Shown piece by piece: positions 15,667 through 24,698 of a DNA stretch of 64,000 nt. The position numbers and the translations under genes are program-made. The stretch's first letter is position 1. Each line of letters starts with the position of its first letter. Below the pieces are notes generated by a model, which was not told the origin of the DNA, searched no databases, and worked only from the letters and a program-made list of their open reading frames with translations. This DNA comes from Nitrospirota bacterium (GTDB lineage: Bacteria > Nitrospirota > JACRHJ01), in contig JAJYHX010000002.1 in NCBI GenBank assembly GCA_021784575.1, positions 267,819-331,818 of the forward strand, given 5' to 3'.

Positions 15667-16310
15667 GCAATCCCTTTTCCATAATCGACAGCCGCCTTAA
15701 CTTGAGCCGCCACTACCGCCGGATATTCGAGCGCCCGCTCCCGGAAGGCGTCACATATTTCTACTGCCTGGGCGGCATGGCGCTCTTCTTTCTCATAGTC
15801 CTCACGTTCACCGGCGTCGTCCTGTCGTTTTACTATATCCCCTCCGCGTCGGAGGCATACCATTCCATCCGTTTCATAGACAGCAAACTACCCGGCGGCT
15901 GGCTGATGCGCGCGCTGCACGTCTGGGCGGCCTCGGGGATGGTCGCGGCGGTGATGGCGCACATGCTCCGCGTATACATCACCGGCTCGTATAAGCCGCC
16001 CAGGGAGCTCAACTGGGTCGTGGGCGCGACACTGTTCGTCCTGACGATGGCGTTCGGGTTCTCAGGCTATCTACTGCCGTGGGACCAGAAGGCATACTGG
16101 GCGACGACCGTCGGCACCGCCATGCCGTCAACTATTCCTCTTGTCGGCCATTTTATAATGCAACTCCTCCGGGGCGGGGACGACGTATCCGGCATAACGC
16201 TTCTCCGGTTCTACGTGATGCACGTATACATACTCCCGCTCGTCTCGATATTTCTGCTCTGGGCGCACTTCCATATGATTCGCAGGCAGGGGATAAGCGG
16301 GGGATTGTGA
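15663..16310 (+). CDS. cytochrome b, N-terminal subunit (b6-like)
   Basis: 215-residue membrane protein with four transmembrane helices binding two b haems. Ligand pairs: RALHVWAASG with VMAHMLRVY, and VMHVYILP with AHFHMIRRQG. The Qo-site-adjacent GFSGYLLPWDQ motif is present. This is the b6-type half of a split cytochrome b; the C-terminal part follows as a separate gene. Start at 15663 gives the usual ATGA overlap with the Rieske stop. Confidence 0.93.
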   Translation: MSNPFSIIDSRLNLSRHYRRIFERPLPEGVTYFYCLGGMALFFLIVLTFTGVVLSFYYIPSASEAYHSIRFIDSKLPGGWLMRALHVWAASGMVAAVMAHMLRVYITGSYKPPRELNWVVGATLFVLTMAFGFSGYLLPWDQKAYWATTVGTAMPSTIPLVGHFIMQLLRGGDDVSGITLLRFYVMHVYILPLVSIFLLWAHFHMIRRQGISGGL

Positions 16311-16690
16311 TGGACAATAGGCTTAAGAAATTCTACCCGGATTACCTCTTTGAGATTCTTCTAGTCTGCCTCTTCGCGCTGGAGGGCGCGCTGTTGCTCT
16401 CGTATGTCTTCCCGCCGGTGACGGGCAGTCCGGTGGACTTCTCGCGCAACTTCCTTCCGCGCCCGGAGTGGTATTTCCTTGCGCTCTACCAGATGTTCAA
16501 ATACTTCCCCGGGAACCTCGCGTTCATAGGCGTCGCGGTGATTCCGGCGGTGATTCTGTTCCTTGTCTTCGCGCTTCCGTTCCTCGAAAAGACGCATTCC
16601 AGAAGGCTTCGGGACAGGAAATTTTCCGCCGTCGCCGCGGCTATCCTTCTCGTATCCGCCGCCGTCCTGACCGTCCTGTCGTGTTTCTGA
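16310..16690 (+). CDS. cytochrome b, C-terminal subunit (subunit IV-like)
   Basis: 126 residues, three predicted membrane helices. Contains the PEWYFL motif (PRPEWYFLALYQMFKYFP) of the quinol-oxidation site, so with the b6-like subunit a full Qo pocket is formed. Start ATG overlaps the previous TGA (TGATG). No cytochrome c1 or f gene is found nearby, so the electron acceptor must be encoded elsewhere, perhaps a multihaem cytochrome. Confidence 0.9.
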   Translation: MDNRLKKFYPDYLFEILLVCLFALEGALLLSYVFPPVTGSPVDFSRNFLPRPEWYFLALYQMFKYFPGNLAFIGVAVIPAVILFLVFALPFLEKTHSRRLRDRKFSAVAAAILLVSAAVLTVLSCF

Positions 16691-16695
16691 TTCTC

Positions 16696-16704
16696 TGATA
16701 TAAT
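16696..16704 (+). promoter_or_regulatory. extended -10 promoter for the GYD gene
   Basis: TGA-TATAAT (TATAAT at 16699-16704), 24 bases before the ATG; AGGAGGTG lies in between. No clear -35. Confidence 0.5.
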
Positions 16705-16728
16705 TTATTCATAAACAGGAGGTGCATC

Positions 16729-17052
16729 ATGCCGATATACGTGACGCTTTACAAGTTTACCGAGCAGGGTGTAAGGAACATCAAGGACTCGCCAAAGAGG
16801 GTGGAGAAAATAAGGGAGGAATTCAAGAAGGCCGGCGCGAACATCAAGGAGTTCTACGCGCTGATGGGCCAGTACGACACCATGATAATCGCCGAAGCGC
16901 CCAACGAAGAGGTCATCACGAAACTGAACCTGATGGTGGACGCAGCCGGGAACGTGACCTCGCAGACGATGCGCGCCTTCAGCGAGAACGACTGGAAGAA
17001 GATGGTCATGGAGGCGGCGCAGTGGACATCCGAGCTTGCGAAGGCGGCGTAA
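16729..17052 (+). CDS. GYD-domain protein
   Basis: 107-residue ferredoxin-fold-like protein of the GYD family: YVTLYKFTEQGVRNIKDSPKR, EFYALMGQYDTMIIAEAPNEE and a C-terminal MRAFSENDWKKMV helix. The canonical G-x-YD reads as GQYD. Family function is unknown, although small homologues often sit near redox genes. It has its own promoter and ribosome site. Confidence 0.85.
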   Translation: MPIYVTLYKFTEQGVRNIKDSPKRVEKIREEFKKAGANIKEFYALMGQYDTMIIAEAPNEEVITKLNLMVDAAGNVTSQTMRAFSENDWKKMVMEAAQWTSELAKAA

Positions 17053-17118
17053 AAGGCAGGGGATAGTTGTTTAGTGGGCGGCAATCAAAAAAAACTCGAA
17101 GTCTATGTCTGCCAACCC

Positions 17119-17481
17119 CTAACCCCTGCCCCCCTGCTTCTCGAGTTCTTCTATCCTCTGCTTCAGGAGCGCGACTTCCTGGCTCATGGTCTTGTTGCGT
17201 TCCGATAGCCTCGATATTACCACGGAGAACTGAAGCGAGATAAGCGTCAGGAAAAAAAACGCAATCAGGAAGAACGCCGTGGGCGTATAGTATATGCCCA
17301 TGACTTGGCCGAAGGAATTCAGCAAACCCGGAATTGTAGCTACCGCAAGGAGCGCAAACCCCGTGAAGAGCCAGACCAGCGAGTATTTTTCCTTCAGCCG
17401 CCTCCTGCGCACAAGCTCGAATATCAGCGTCAGAAGACCTATGCTTCCGACGATGGAGAATATCTGAATCCTTTCATGCAT
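17119..17481 (-). CDS. DUF2304 membrane protein
   Basis: 120 residues, three transmembrane segments and a C-terminal coiled coil (QEVALLKQRIEELEKQ). Residues RRLKEKYSLVWLFTGF are the family signature. The start at 17481 has GGGAGG and overlaps the preceding glycosyltransferase by 8 bases. DUF2304 proteins are commonly paired with a GT2 polyprenol-phosphate sugar transferase, as here, and probably help anchor or regulate it. Confidence 0.82.
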   Translation of the reverse strand: MHERIQIFSIVGSIGLLTLIFELVRRRRLKEKYSLVWLFTGFALLAVATIPGLLNSFGQVMGIYYTPTAFFLIAFFFLTLISLQFSVVISRLSERNKTMSQEVALLKQRIEELEKQGGRG

Positions 17482-18199
17482 CCCAAACCTCCCGTTCCGG
17501 CTTCTTCCGGACAAGCCAGATAAAAAGCACCATCATTACCTTGACCATGTAGTAAACAGATTTAATCGGCGTAATGGAAGAATGGCCTCCGCCCCTCGCC
17601 CTCATCTTAACCGGCTCCTCAGCGATTCTGAATCCCGCGAGATGCGCCAGCAGCAGGCTCTCAACCTCCGGGTAGTCATCCGGATATTCCCGCGCAAAAA
17701 GGCGTATCGTCTTCCTGCCGCAGGCCCTGAAACCCGATGTCGGGTCAGTGAGCCTGTGCCCGGTCATCGCGGAAAGCACGCGGGCAAAAAGGGAGATGCC
17801 TATCCTGCGCATTCTCGTTGACTTAAACCCCGCAGCGCCAGACCGGCCAAGGAACCTCGACCCGACTACAATATCGGCCTCCCCCGCCATAATCGGCCCG
17901 GCTATTGCGGACATCTCGGACGGGTCGTGCTGACCGTCGCCGTCCACCTGCACCGCGATGTCGTAACCGCCCTGCTCCGCATACCTGTAGCCCGCCTGGA
18001 CAGCGCCGCCTATGCCCAGGTTAAACGGCATGTTGACGACCGCCGCGCCGGACGCCGCGGCGGCGGAAGCCGTGGAATCGGCGGAGCCGTCGTTTATCAC
18101 CACGACGTCCGCATCCGGCATCGCGGAATGAATCTCGGCCACGACCCGCCCCACCGTCGCCTCTTCGTTATACGCCGGGATTATCGCAAGGAGTCTCAT
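17474..18199 (-). CDS. GT2 glycosyltransferase, polyprenol-phosphate sugar transferase type
   Basis: 241 residues. N-terminal AIIPAYNEEATVGRVV, nucleotide-binding INDGSADST, catalytic VDGDGQHDP (DxD region) and SRFLGRS; a C-terminal membrane segment (about 216-233) tethers it. Likely moves a sugar from a nucleotide donor to polyprenyl phosphate. Followed directly by the DUF2304 partner. Confidence 0.88.
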   Translation of the reverse strand: MRLLAIIPAYNEEATVGRVVAEIHSAMPDADVVVINDGSADSTASAAAASGAAVVNMPFNLGIGGAVQAGYRYAEQGGYDIAVQVDGDGQHDPSEMSAIAGPIMAGEADIVVGSRFLGRSGAAGFKSTRMRRIGISLFARVLSAMTGHRLTDPTSGFRACGRKTIRLFAREYPDDYPEVESLLLAHLAGFRIAEEPVKMRARGGGHSSITPIKSVYYMVKVMMVLFIWLVRKKPEREVWDA

Positions 18200-18204
18200 G
18201 GTAG

Positions 18205-18350
18205 TCAGACCTTTTCCGCGACTGTCAGGCTGTGCAGGCTCATAGAGAAAAGTGGCATCGGGAGGTTCTTCCGTATGATTATCCTAAATCCCCTGTTAAG
18301 AAGCTTCTTCTTTAAATCGCCCGGCGTCCCGCCGAACTCGATAGAGTCAG
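18205..18350 (-). pseudogene. C-terminal remnant of a SAM methyltransferase
   Basis: About 48 residues with no start and no catalytic region: GTPGDLKKKLLNRGFR and PLFSMSLHSLTVAEKV resemble the last strands of class I methyltransferases of polysaccharide clusters (the LTVAEK ending is typical). It is wedged between a radical SAM gene and a GT2 gene and is probably the leftover of a deletion. Could instead be non-coding. Confidence 0.5.
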
Positions 18351-19793
18351 CTAACCCCTGAATATCGTCGCCGCCGCTTTTATCTTGTTCCACAGGTCAC
18401 GCATGCCCTTGACCCTCCTTAGTCTCTTCGCGATGTAAGAAGGCCTGAAGTAGAACTTTAAGTAAGCCTTTCGGATAAGTCTCTCAAGGTCGTCTTTCGT
18501 CAGATGCGGGTACGATATGAAGGACTGTTTTATGGGGTCTATGGCGCGGTACTCGGGCTCTATCATCCAGCCCTGTTCCTTCGCAATCCTGTTGAATTCG
18601 GTATTGGGAAAAGGGGTGCAGACGGATATGAGCGTGTAGTCCACGTTTAATTTGACAGCCTCCCGCACCGTATGGTTTATGGTCTCCTCGGTCTCAAGCG
18701 GACAGCTTCCCAAAAGTATGTTAAGTTCAGGCTCTATCCCGTATTTCTTCAGGTTAGCAACGGCCTTATAGACCATCTCCACCTTCAGATCTTTCTTGAT
18801 ATAATCGAGAATTGCCTGGTTGAAAGATTCCACTCCTATCGCGATAAAAGCGCAGCCCGCTTCGGCCATGGCCTTTATTATCTCCTCGTTCTGCAGATGG
18901 TTGGCGCGGGCGAGGCAGGACCACTCCATGTCGAGTTTCTTCAGGCCCGCCATTATCTCCAAGCTGCGTTTTTCATCCCACAAAAACTGGTCGTCCAGGA
19001 TAAAAAACGAGCGGTAGCCTTCTTTTTTTATCTGGCGAAGTTCTGTAAGGACGTTGGCCGCGCTCCTCATCCGCACTGGAGGCTTTTTGTGCCCGAGGCT
19101 CGTCTTTTTGAATTCTATTTCCCTCGCGAAATCAAGCGAATTTGGCACGCAGTAGTAGCACCGGTAAGCGCATCCCCGTGAAGCCATGAGTACGGTGAAC
19201 GGCAAACGCGAGAGCTTTGGGTTATGGTAGCTGTTTTTATCGACCAGTGAGCGGTCCGGGAATGGCAGCCTGTCCAGGTCATCTATTATAGCCCTTGGAG
19301 GATTATGGACTATGCGGCCGCCAGACATCCAGGAAATGCCCAGTACTGCGGATAAGTCCTCTCCCTTGACGATTTTCGGAGCCGCCTCCCTTATCGTATC
19401 ATCCGGCTCTCCGCGCACGACTATGCTATTACTATCCACAAACGCATCCGGCTCCCCTGTCGGCTCCGTAGCCAGGAATATACATTTCGCCCCCGGCCTG
19501 TGTTCTCTTATCAGGTCTCTAGCCATCAGATCCGTCTTTTTTGACAGGAAGACGGTATAGAATATATATATATCGCTGTCATCGGTCTTCAGGAACCCAA
19601 TCAGGTCCTCGCGGTCTTCGCCATCTGCGGTAAGGTCTTGCAACAGGACGGAAAAACCCTCCTCTTTCAGGATGGCCGCAAGGATTAATATAAAAATGTT
19701 CGGTGACGGATATATGCCGTAGTTACAGCCAAAAATACGCTCCGCGGCAAGCGCGCCGTCAAGCGGGGGTGGAATAAGAAAAGTCGCTTTCAT
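18351..19793 (-). CDS. B12-binding-domain radical SAM protein
   Basis: 480 residues. N-terminal Rossmann-like cobalamin-type domain (about 1-150), radical SAM core with CAYRCYYC (CxxxCxxC) near 206-213, then ILDDQF and a C-terminal helical region. Typical of methylases and cyclases of complex glycans and lipids. The intact length serves as a yardstick for two truncated relatives at 24699 and 25001. Substrate unknown. Confidence 0.87.
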   Translation of the reverse strand: MKATFLIPPPLDGALAAERIFGCNYGIYPSPNIFILILAAILKEEGFSVLLQDLTADGEDREDLIGFLKTDDSDIYIFYTVFLSKKTDLMARDLIREHRPGAKCIFLATEPTGEPDAFVDSNSIVVRGEPDDTIREAAPKIVKGEDLSAVLGISWMSGGRIVHNPPRAIIDDLDRLPFPDRSLVDKNSYHNPKLSRLPFTVLMASRGCAYRCYYCVPNSLDFAREIEFKKTSLGHKKPPVRMRSAANVLTELRQIKKEGYRSFFILDDQFLWDEKRSLEIMAGLKKLDMEWSCLARANHLQNEEIIKAMAEAGCAFIAIGVESFNQAILDYIKKDLKVEMVYKAVANLKKYGIEPELNILLGSCPLETEETINHTVREAVKLNVDYTLISVCTPFPNTEFNRIAKEQGWMIEPEYRAIDPIKQSFISYPHLTKDDLERLIRKAYLKFYFRPSYIAKRLRRVKGMRDLWNKIKAAATIFRG

Positions 19794-19815
19794 TTAAACT
19801 CCATTATACTGGTTG

Positions 19816-20640
19816 TTACGGTTCTTTTCTAAGTGAGTGATAAAGGAAGAGCTTCAGCACAATCTTAGGAGGTAAGAACATTAATATCCTTTCCGTTGCG
19901 CATCTTGCATCCTCCCGGAATCCCCATCGTTCGATACCGTTTTTGAAATGGCGCTTTTTTAATGCAATACCGGCTAAAAGTGTCTTCCGCATCGTCGTAA
20001 TCTTGCCGGCTTGCGAATGGATCCGATACTTAAAAAGCGGCTCCTGAATGTTATGGAACTTCTTCCCGGACTTGTATAACCTGCACCACAGGTCCCAATC
20101 CTCCACCGGCGCGGAGACCTGGTACAACCCCTCTGCTATTACCGCTGCCTTTCTGAACATTACGGTCGGATGCGCGACTGAACAGTATAGCCTCAGGGCG
20201 CGGACTATTTCTTCATGGCGCTCCGGCAGTCTGCGGTAACCCAACGAAACACCTTTTTCATTTATTATTTCAATGTTAGTCCCTACAACGCTTATGTCAG
20301 GATGCTCCCTAAGAAATTCAAGCTGTTGTCCTAGTCTTGAAGGCATGGATATGTCGTCCGCATCCATACGAGCGATATACTCACCACGGCTCAGCCCAAT
20401 ACCCGTATTCAATTGGTCGATCATTGATGTCCGCGTATCATTTAGTTTGTAACGGATCCTGCGATCGCTAAAACCCTCTATGACCTCACGGCCCAACCTA
20501 TCGCTGGGGTCCTCCACGATTACAACTTCCAGATTTTTATAGTCCTGCCCAAGCACGCTTCCAACTGCTTTGGCCAGAAGACCAAAATCGGGCTTATAGA
20601 CCGGGAGCAACACTGAAATTAAATCTTGGCAATTATCCAT
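19816..20640 (-). CDS. GT2 glycosyltransferase (GT-A fold)
   Basis: 274 residues. SVLLPVYKPDFGLLAKAVGSVLGQDY at the N-terminus, VVIVEDPSD, and the metal-binding ARMDADDISMP motif. The HPTVMFRK and APVEDWDLWCRL segments are typical of O-antigen/exopolysaccharide GT2 enzymes. Transfers a sugar to a lipid-linked acceptor in the cytoplasm; specificity not inferable. Confidence 0.87.
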   Translation of the reverse strand: MDNCQDLISVLLPVYKPDFGLLAKAVGSVLGQDYKNLEVVIVEDPSDRLGREVIEGFSDRRIRYKLNDTRTSMIDQLNTGIGLSRGEYIARMDADDISMPSRLGQQLEFLREHPDISVVGTNIEIINEKGVSLGYRRLPERHEEIVRALRLYCSVAHPTVMFRKAAVIAEGLYQVSAPVEDWDLWCRLYKSGKKFHNIQEPLFKYRIHSQAGKITTMRKTLLAGIALKKRHFKNGIERWGFREDARCATERILMFLPPKIVLKLFLYHSLRKEP

Positions 20641-20697
20641 AAACTAAATTTCTCCGCCGCTATGATTACCATGACCTTGCCGTTCATATCATGTCAT

Positions 20698-21685
20698 CGG
20701 GAGGCCAGTTTTCCATTTGCGAGCCGCCAGGCCCTGAGACCGAAATAGACGGACCCGGCGGCAAAGGCCGCGACTATCAATATGACCATTATCCGTCCGA
20801 TGCCGGACAGGCTGTCGTCGTAAGATAGCATACGGTACCACCACGGCATGATATAGTCCCTAACGTCTATGTCTATGGGTATCGGATTGAACGTAAACCT
20901 GTAATATATGTTCGAGCGCGGCGTATAGACATAGACTGGGAATACGCCGGTCTGAATATCTGTCCGGCCATACCCGATGTCCTCCCGAACGTAAGTATCG
21001 TCCTGAACCGGACGTAGTTATACCAGAGATAAGCGACAAGACCGCCAAGCCCCCGGCGAAAATGGCTGCAAATTTCGCTGGCAGCCCTTCCATTTTATTT
21101 TCCTTATTCAGCATAAGCAAATAAAAAGCGACGAACAGATATGTTACGAAGGCGTAGGTCTTGGCGCCAATCGCGAGTCCTAAGACGAATCCGACGGCTG
21201 CGAAACCGGCAGCCTTGCCGCCGCTGTCCGCCAAGCGCCTGATAAAATAGAACCCGAATAATACCATGAACACTAAGACAGCTTCCATGCCGATGGAAGC
21301 ATACGGCATGGCAAACGTCGCAAGCCCATAGATAATAGATAAAGGAAATGGCGACAGCCAGCCTCTTGTCCTCGTAAAGCCTGAACGCGAAGAGATACAG
21401 TATCGCAGCAGTCAGGGCCGTCACGATGGCGTTCAGACCCTTAGGCAGGAAACAGGTAAACTGCGGGTCCATTCCGGCCTTATTAAAAACCAAATCAAGT
21501 GCAATGCCCGTTCCCACCATTGGAACGTCGAGTATGCTTCCCATCACGTATTCCACGTATCTCTTCCCATTTATGTCCGACGTGCCCGCAAGCGCCGCAT
21601 TGCCCATGTTGAATTGATGCGCCTCCACGGAGTTAAAAACCGCCACGAAAAAACCGCGCTCGTAGCCGTCCAAGTGCGTGCTCAA
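20698..21685 (-). pseudogene. decayed GT-C (family 39-like) glycosyltransferase
   Basis: Broken relative of the intact gene at 25906-27507. Near 21685 it starts at STHLDGYERGFF, skipping the first about 38 residues, runs through FLPKGLNAIVTALTAAILYLFA, then shifts frame near 21320 to continue with MPYASIGMEA...AIGAKTYAF, shifts again near 21010, and finally shows the C-terminal end (YFGLRAWRLA) near 20720. The middle about 200 residues are gone. So there are at least two frameshifts and one large deletion. Confidence 0.85.
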
Positions 21686-21686
21686 C

Positions 21687-21902
21687 CCCTATGTTGTTCG
21701 CGGCGGCAAAACCCAGGTTATCCGCGTTCCGGATCACCGCCGCGCCCGCCTCTTGGGCTATACTGACAGTCCCGTCGGCGGAGCCGTTATCCACTACTAC
21801 AATATCCAGGGGATAAGTCTGTCGTTTCAAAGAACATAACAGTGCGCCTATATACTTCTCGCTGTTGAAGGTCACTATGACCGCGCATACCTTCTGGCCC
21901 AT
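21687..21902 (-). pseudogene. N-terminal fragment of a GT2 rhamnosyltransferase-like gene
   Basis: About 72 residues (VCAVIVTFNSEKYIGALLCS, VVVDNGSADGTV, NADNLGFAAANNIG) match the start of GT2 enzymes. It then runs into the decayed GT-C gene in another frame. The two gene ends were joined by a deletion. Confidence 0.8.
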
Positions 21903-22397
21903 CTACTCCGGCTTCCCCTTTTCGGCGTGTTCTATGAAAACTGCGACGGCGTCTATCAACCCTCCCCCGGCCTTTTGTGGCTCAAGCGTTCCCTTTAGCC
22001 CCTTGAGGCGTCCCACCGCCGCCGCAAGGTCCCCGCCTTCATACACCACCTCCACGCCCGGCCGCCCCTTGACGACTTCGGCTATTTCGAGCTGGTGGTC
22101 GTTGAAATGTTCCTTGTACTTCTTGTACCTCGGCACTACCGCTATCGGCACGCCCGCCGTCAGCGCGCCGATTATGGTGCCTATCCCCGCATGAGAAACG
22201 ATTACCGACGCGCTTTTTAAAAACTCCTCAGCCTCCGGGAAGGTAAGGAAATCCCTGTAGCTCGCGTTGCGAGGCTTATACTCCGAGCACCCGGATTGTA
22301 TAAAAACCTCATCCCCGGATTGACCGGCAAAAATGTCCGCGGCCTTTACCAGCCTATCGAAAGGGTCTATGCCCTTTCCTACCGTAACGTATATCAA
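21903..22397 (-). CDS. Alg13/PssE-like glycosyltransferase subunit
   Basis: 164 residues, C-terminal half of a GT28 (GT-B) enzyme: IYVTVGKGIDPFDRLV, VIVSHAGIGTIIGALTAGVP and VPRYKKYKEHFNDHQLE. The GT28 HAG(x)GT and DHQ motifs bind the nucleotide sugar. The likely start is TTG at 22397, overlapping the partner's TGA. It works as a complex with the Alg14-like protein that anchors it at the membrane. Confidence 0.85.
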   Translation of the reverse strand: MIYVTVGKGIDPFDRLVKAADIFAGQSGDEVFIQSGCSEYKPRNASYRDFLTFPEAEEFLKSASVIVSHAGIGTIIGALTAGVPIAVVPRYKKYKEHFNDHQLEIAEVVKGRPGVEVVYEGGDLAAAVGRLKGLKGTLEPQKAGGGLIDAVAVFIEHAEKGKPE

Positions 22398-22846
22398 ATG
22401 AAGCCCCCGACGTATTTGGCCTTCGGCCCGTATTTCTTCAAGAGCGGCTCCCACTGCACCAGGAAGAGGTCGGCGACGCGGTACAGTATCCTGCCGGTCA
22501 GCGAAGGGTTGAACACCTGAGCGCTGCACTCAACGTAAACCGTCGGGAGGCGGAAGAACAGCAGGTTCACAAGAAAAGAAGGGAGACCAATCTCCGCGCC
22601 GGTGCATACTATCACGCCGGGTCTCTCTTTAAGAAGTATCCTGAACACCTGCCATGCAGTCACGAATACCAGTAGGGGGTTCCTCACGAAGTGCCGGACC
22701 AGGTAAACTTTTTCCTTAAGACCAACCGTTTTTCCGCCGTCCGTTATAAAAAAGATTTCATGCCCTGCTCGCTCCGCCAGGCCGTCCCCAATCAGCTTAG
22801 CCTCTGCCAGATGCCCGCCCTGGCTGGATATTAGGCAGACTTTCAA
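22394..22846 (-). CDS. Alg14/PssD-like membrane-anchoring glycosyltransferase subunit
   Basis: 150 residues. KVCLISSQGGHLAEA (N-terminal GT-B fold), GVIVCTGAEIGLPSF, and YVECSAQVFNPSLTG. Forms the acceptor half of a split GT28 enzyme with the next gene, as in PssD/PssE of exopolysaccharide synthesis. Overlaps both neighbours by 4 bases or less. Confidence 0.86.
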   Translation of the reverse strand: MKVCLISSQGGHLAEAKLIGDGLAERAGHEIFFITDGGKTVGLKEKVYLVRHFVRNPLLVFVTAWQVFRILLKERPGVIVCTGAEIGLPSFLVNLLFFRLPTVYVECSAQVFNPSLTGRILYRVADLFLVQWEPLLKKYGPKAKYVGGFI

Positions 22847-23721
22847 ACAGGGCCCCCTTTCGCGGATATTTTTTTAAAAACCATGAATAAGTTGTCTCCC
22901 ATCTTAAGTCCGGATATCCCGGCAAAAAATAAATCTATGAACTTACGCATGCGCCTGGGAAGGAAGAGGGGGGCGTAATCCAGGCTCCCTATCTCCGTCA
23001 TGATTAATTTAAACCCGGCCCTCTCGAACAGTGTCTTTATGCTTCGGACGGAAAACAGGTTCAAGTGCTGGCCGTGACCATGACCGTACCAGAACGTCCT
23101 CAAAAGACGCGGCATAAGCCCGTAAATATAAGGCACCCCCAAGATAATATAACCGTCATCTTTCAGCAGACACCTCACCCTGTCCACGAATGGCTGAAGA
23201 TCATCGATATGTTCAAGGACATGGTTCATGGTGACGAGGGCATATGAACCCGCAGGATAAACAGGACTGGCGATCTCTTCCGTTTGAACGTTGAATCCCG
23301 CCTCGCATAACGCCCGCGCAATGCCGGGATTCAGCTCGACGCCTTGCGGATCCAGCCCCATCCCCCTTGATATTTGCATAAGGTGTCCGCTCCCGCAACC
23401 AATGTCCAGGTGACGCCCCTTTATCCCGAGATCCTTGATATAACGGGCATACGCCCTGAAGTTCTTAAAGTAATCCTTGTATTCACGCGACTCGAAGTCT
23501 ATTTTCTTAACGTCTGGGTTATAGCATTTCGTCAACCCCTCTTCATCGTATATATCGTACTTGGTACGCTCGGTATACGGAAGCGGCCTTGGACGGATCA
23601 GACCGCACCCGTGACATTTATAAAGTGGATACTTCTTCTTGTCATAGCGCGAAGGCACGCTGAAAAAGGAAAGCTTTTTAAAAGCGGCCCCGCCGCAGAC
23701 CGGGCAAGCGATATTATCCAT
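22843..23721 (-). CDS. class I SAM methyltransferase with N-terminal zinc ribbon
   Basis: 292 residues. CPVC and CHGC pairs (C6/C9 and C36/C39) form a likely zinc ribbon. SAM motif I LDIGCGSG (105-112) and MNHVLEHIDD follow. Family members methylate sugars or O-antigen termini. Overlaps the Alg14-like gene by 4 bases. Confidence 0.88.
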   Translation of the reverse strand: MDNIACPVCGGAAFKKLSFFSVPSRYDKKKYPLYKCHGCGLIRPRPLPYTERTKYDIYDEEGLTKCYNPDVKKIDFESREYKDYFKNFRAYARYIKDLGIKGRHLDIGCGSGHLMQISRGMGLDPQGVELNPGIARALCEAGFNVQTEEIASPVYPAGSYALVTMNHVLEHIDDLQPFVDRVRCLLKDDGYIILGVPYIYGLMPRLLRTFWYGHGHGQHLNLFSVRSIKTLFERAGFKLIMTEIGSLDYAPLFLPRRMRKFIDLFFAGISGLKMGDNLFMVFKKISAKGGPV

Positions 23722-23723
23722 AT

Positions 23724-24695
23724 CTACTCCTTCGTCCCGCGACAGACTGGGTTTGTCGCCGCATAAGTAAGAAATATAAAGCTCGGAAGAATCACCCTGA
23801 CAGCCACTATCAGCGCACCCGCTTCGCCCTTGTAGCCGAAATGTTCGAGCACAAGCGCAAAGCTCAGGTCCGCCACGCCGAGTCCGCCGGGTATCGGCGC
23901 AAGCGCCGCCGCCAGGGAATAGACCATAATCGAGGCGACCATTATAAGCACGCTCGCTTGCAAGTCCATCATCTTAAAGAGCGCAATCCAGCAGGCCATG
24001 TCAAGCGCCCAGCAGACGAATGTCAGGAAAAGGTTGTAAAGAGAGAACCGGACAGCGAAATAGCTCCCGGTCGCTTTATAGAACTCGTCCAGCCCGCCCG
24101 TCAAACCGCGAAGGAAATTCCTGAGCGCGGCGGCTATTCTCCGTCCTCCGATAAAAACAAGCGCCGCGTCCGCCCATACGTAAACCCGCTCTGCCGCATT
24201 ACGCGCCACGAGAAAAAAAACGAACACGCCGAGCGCCGCGAATATGCCTGCCAGCACAAAGCCGGAGCGGATATTCCAGAACGTCCCGTAAAAAAGAAAG
24301 AAGACGGCGGTCAAGACGATAAGGCTCTGGAAGGTTTCTATTACCCTGTCGTAAAGGATTATGGATAAAAGGCTTCCCTGCTTGTTGCCGCGCAGGAATA
24401 CCGGGGCCACCTCGCCGCTCCTCATGGGCGAGACCATCCCCCAGAACTTGCTGGAGAAATATGCCGACCTGATCTCGGAGAAAGTCAAGGATGAGCGTAT
24501 TCTGTCACGCATCAATGTCCATTTATACATACGCAAATAAGAGGACATCAAATAAAGCATACCGGCCGCAAGGAGCCAGACGGGCCGGACGCGGGAGAGG
24601 GCCTGCCAGGTCGCTCCCAGGCCGATGGAATAAATAACCTCAATAAAAATCAGCGCGCCTGTTGCGGGCAGGACATATCTCTTGAGAACTTTCAT
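23724..24695 (-). CDS. flippase-like integral membrane protein (LPG synthase TM / AglD family)
   Basis: 323 residues, about eight hydrophobic segments. The family motif PIPGGLGVADLS lies in the C-terminal half. The family includes MprF flippase domains and archaeal AglD. Likely moves or handles lipid-linked intermediates; direct function unproven. Confidence 0.82.
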   Translation of the reverse strand: MKVLKRYVLPATGALIFIEVIYSIGLGATWQALSRVRPVWLLAAGMLYLMSSYLRMYKWTLMRDRIRSSLTFSEIRSAYFSSKFWGMVSPMRSGEVAPVFLRGNKQGSLLSIILYDRVIETFQSLIVLTAVFFLFYGTFWNIRSGFVLAGIFAALGVFVFFLVARNAAERVYVWADAALVFIGGRRIAAALRNFLRGLTGGLDEFYKATGSYFAVRFSLYNLFLTFVCWALDMACWIALFKMMDLQASVLIMVASIMVYSLAAALAPIPGGLGVADLSFALVLEHFGYKGEAGALIVAVRVILPSFIFLTYAATNPVCRGTKE

Positions 24696-24698
24696 GCG

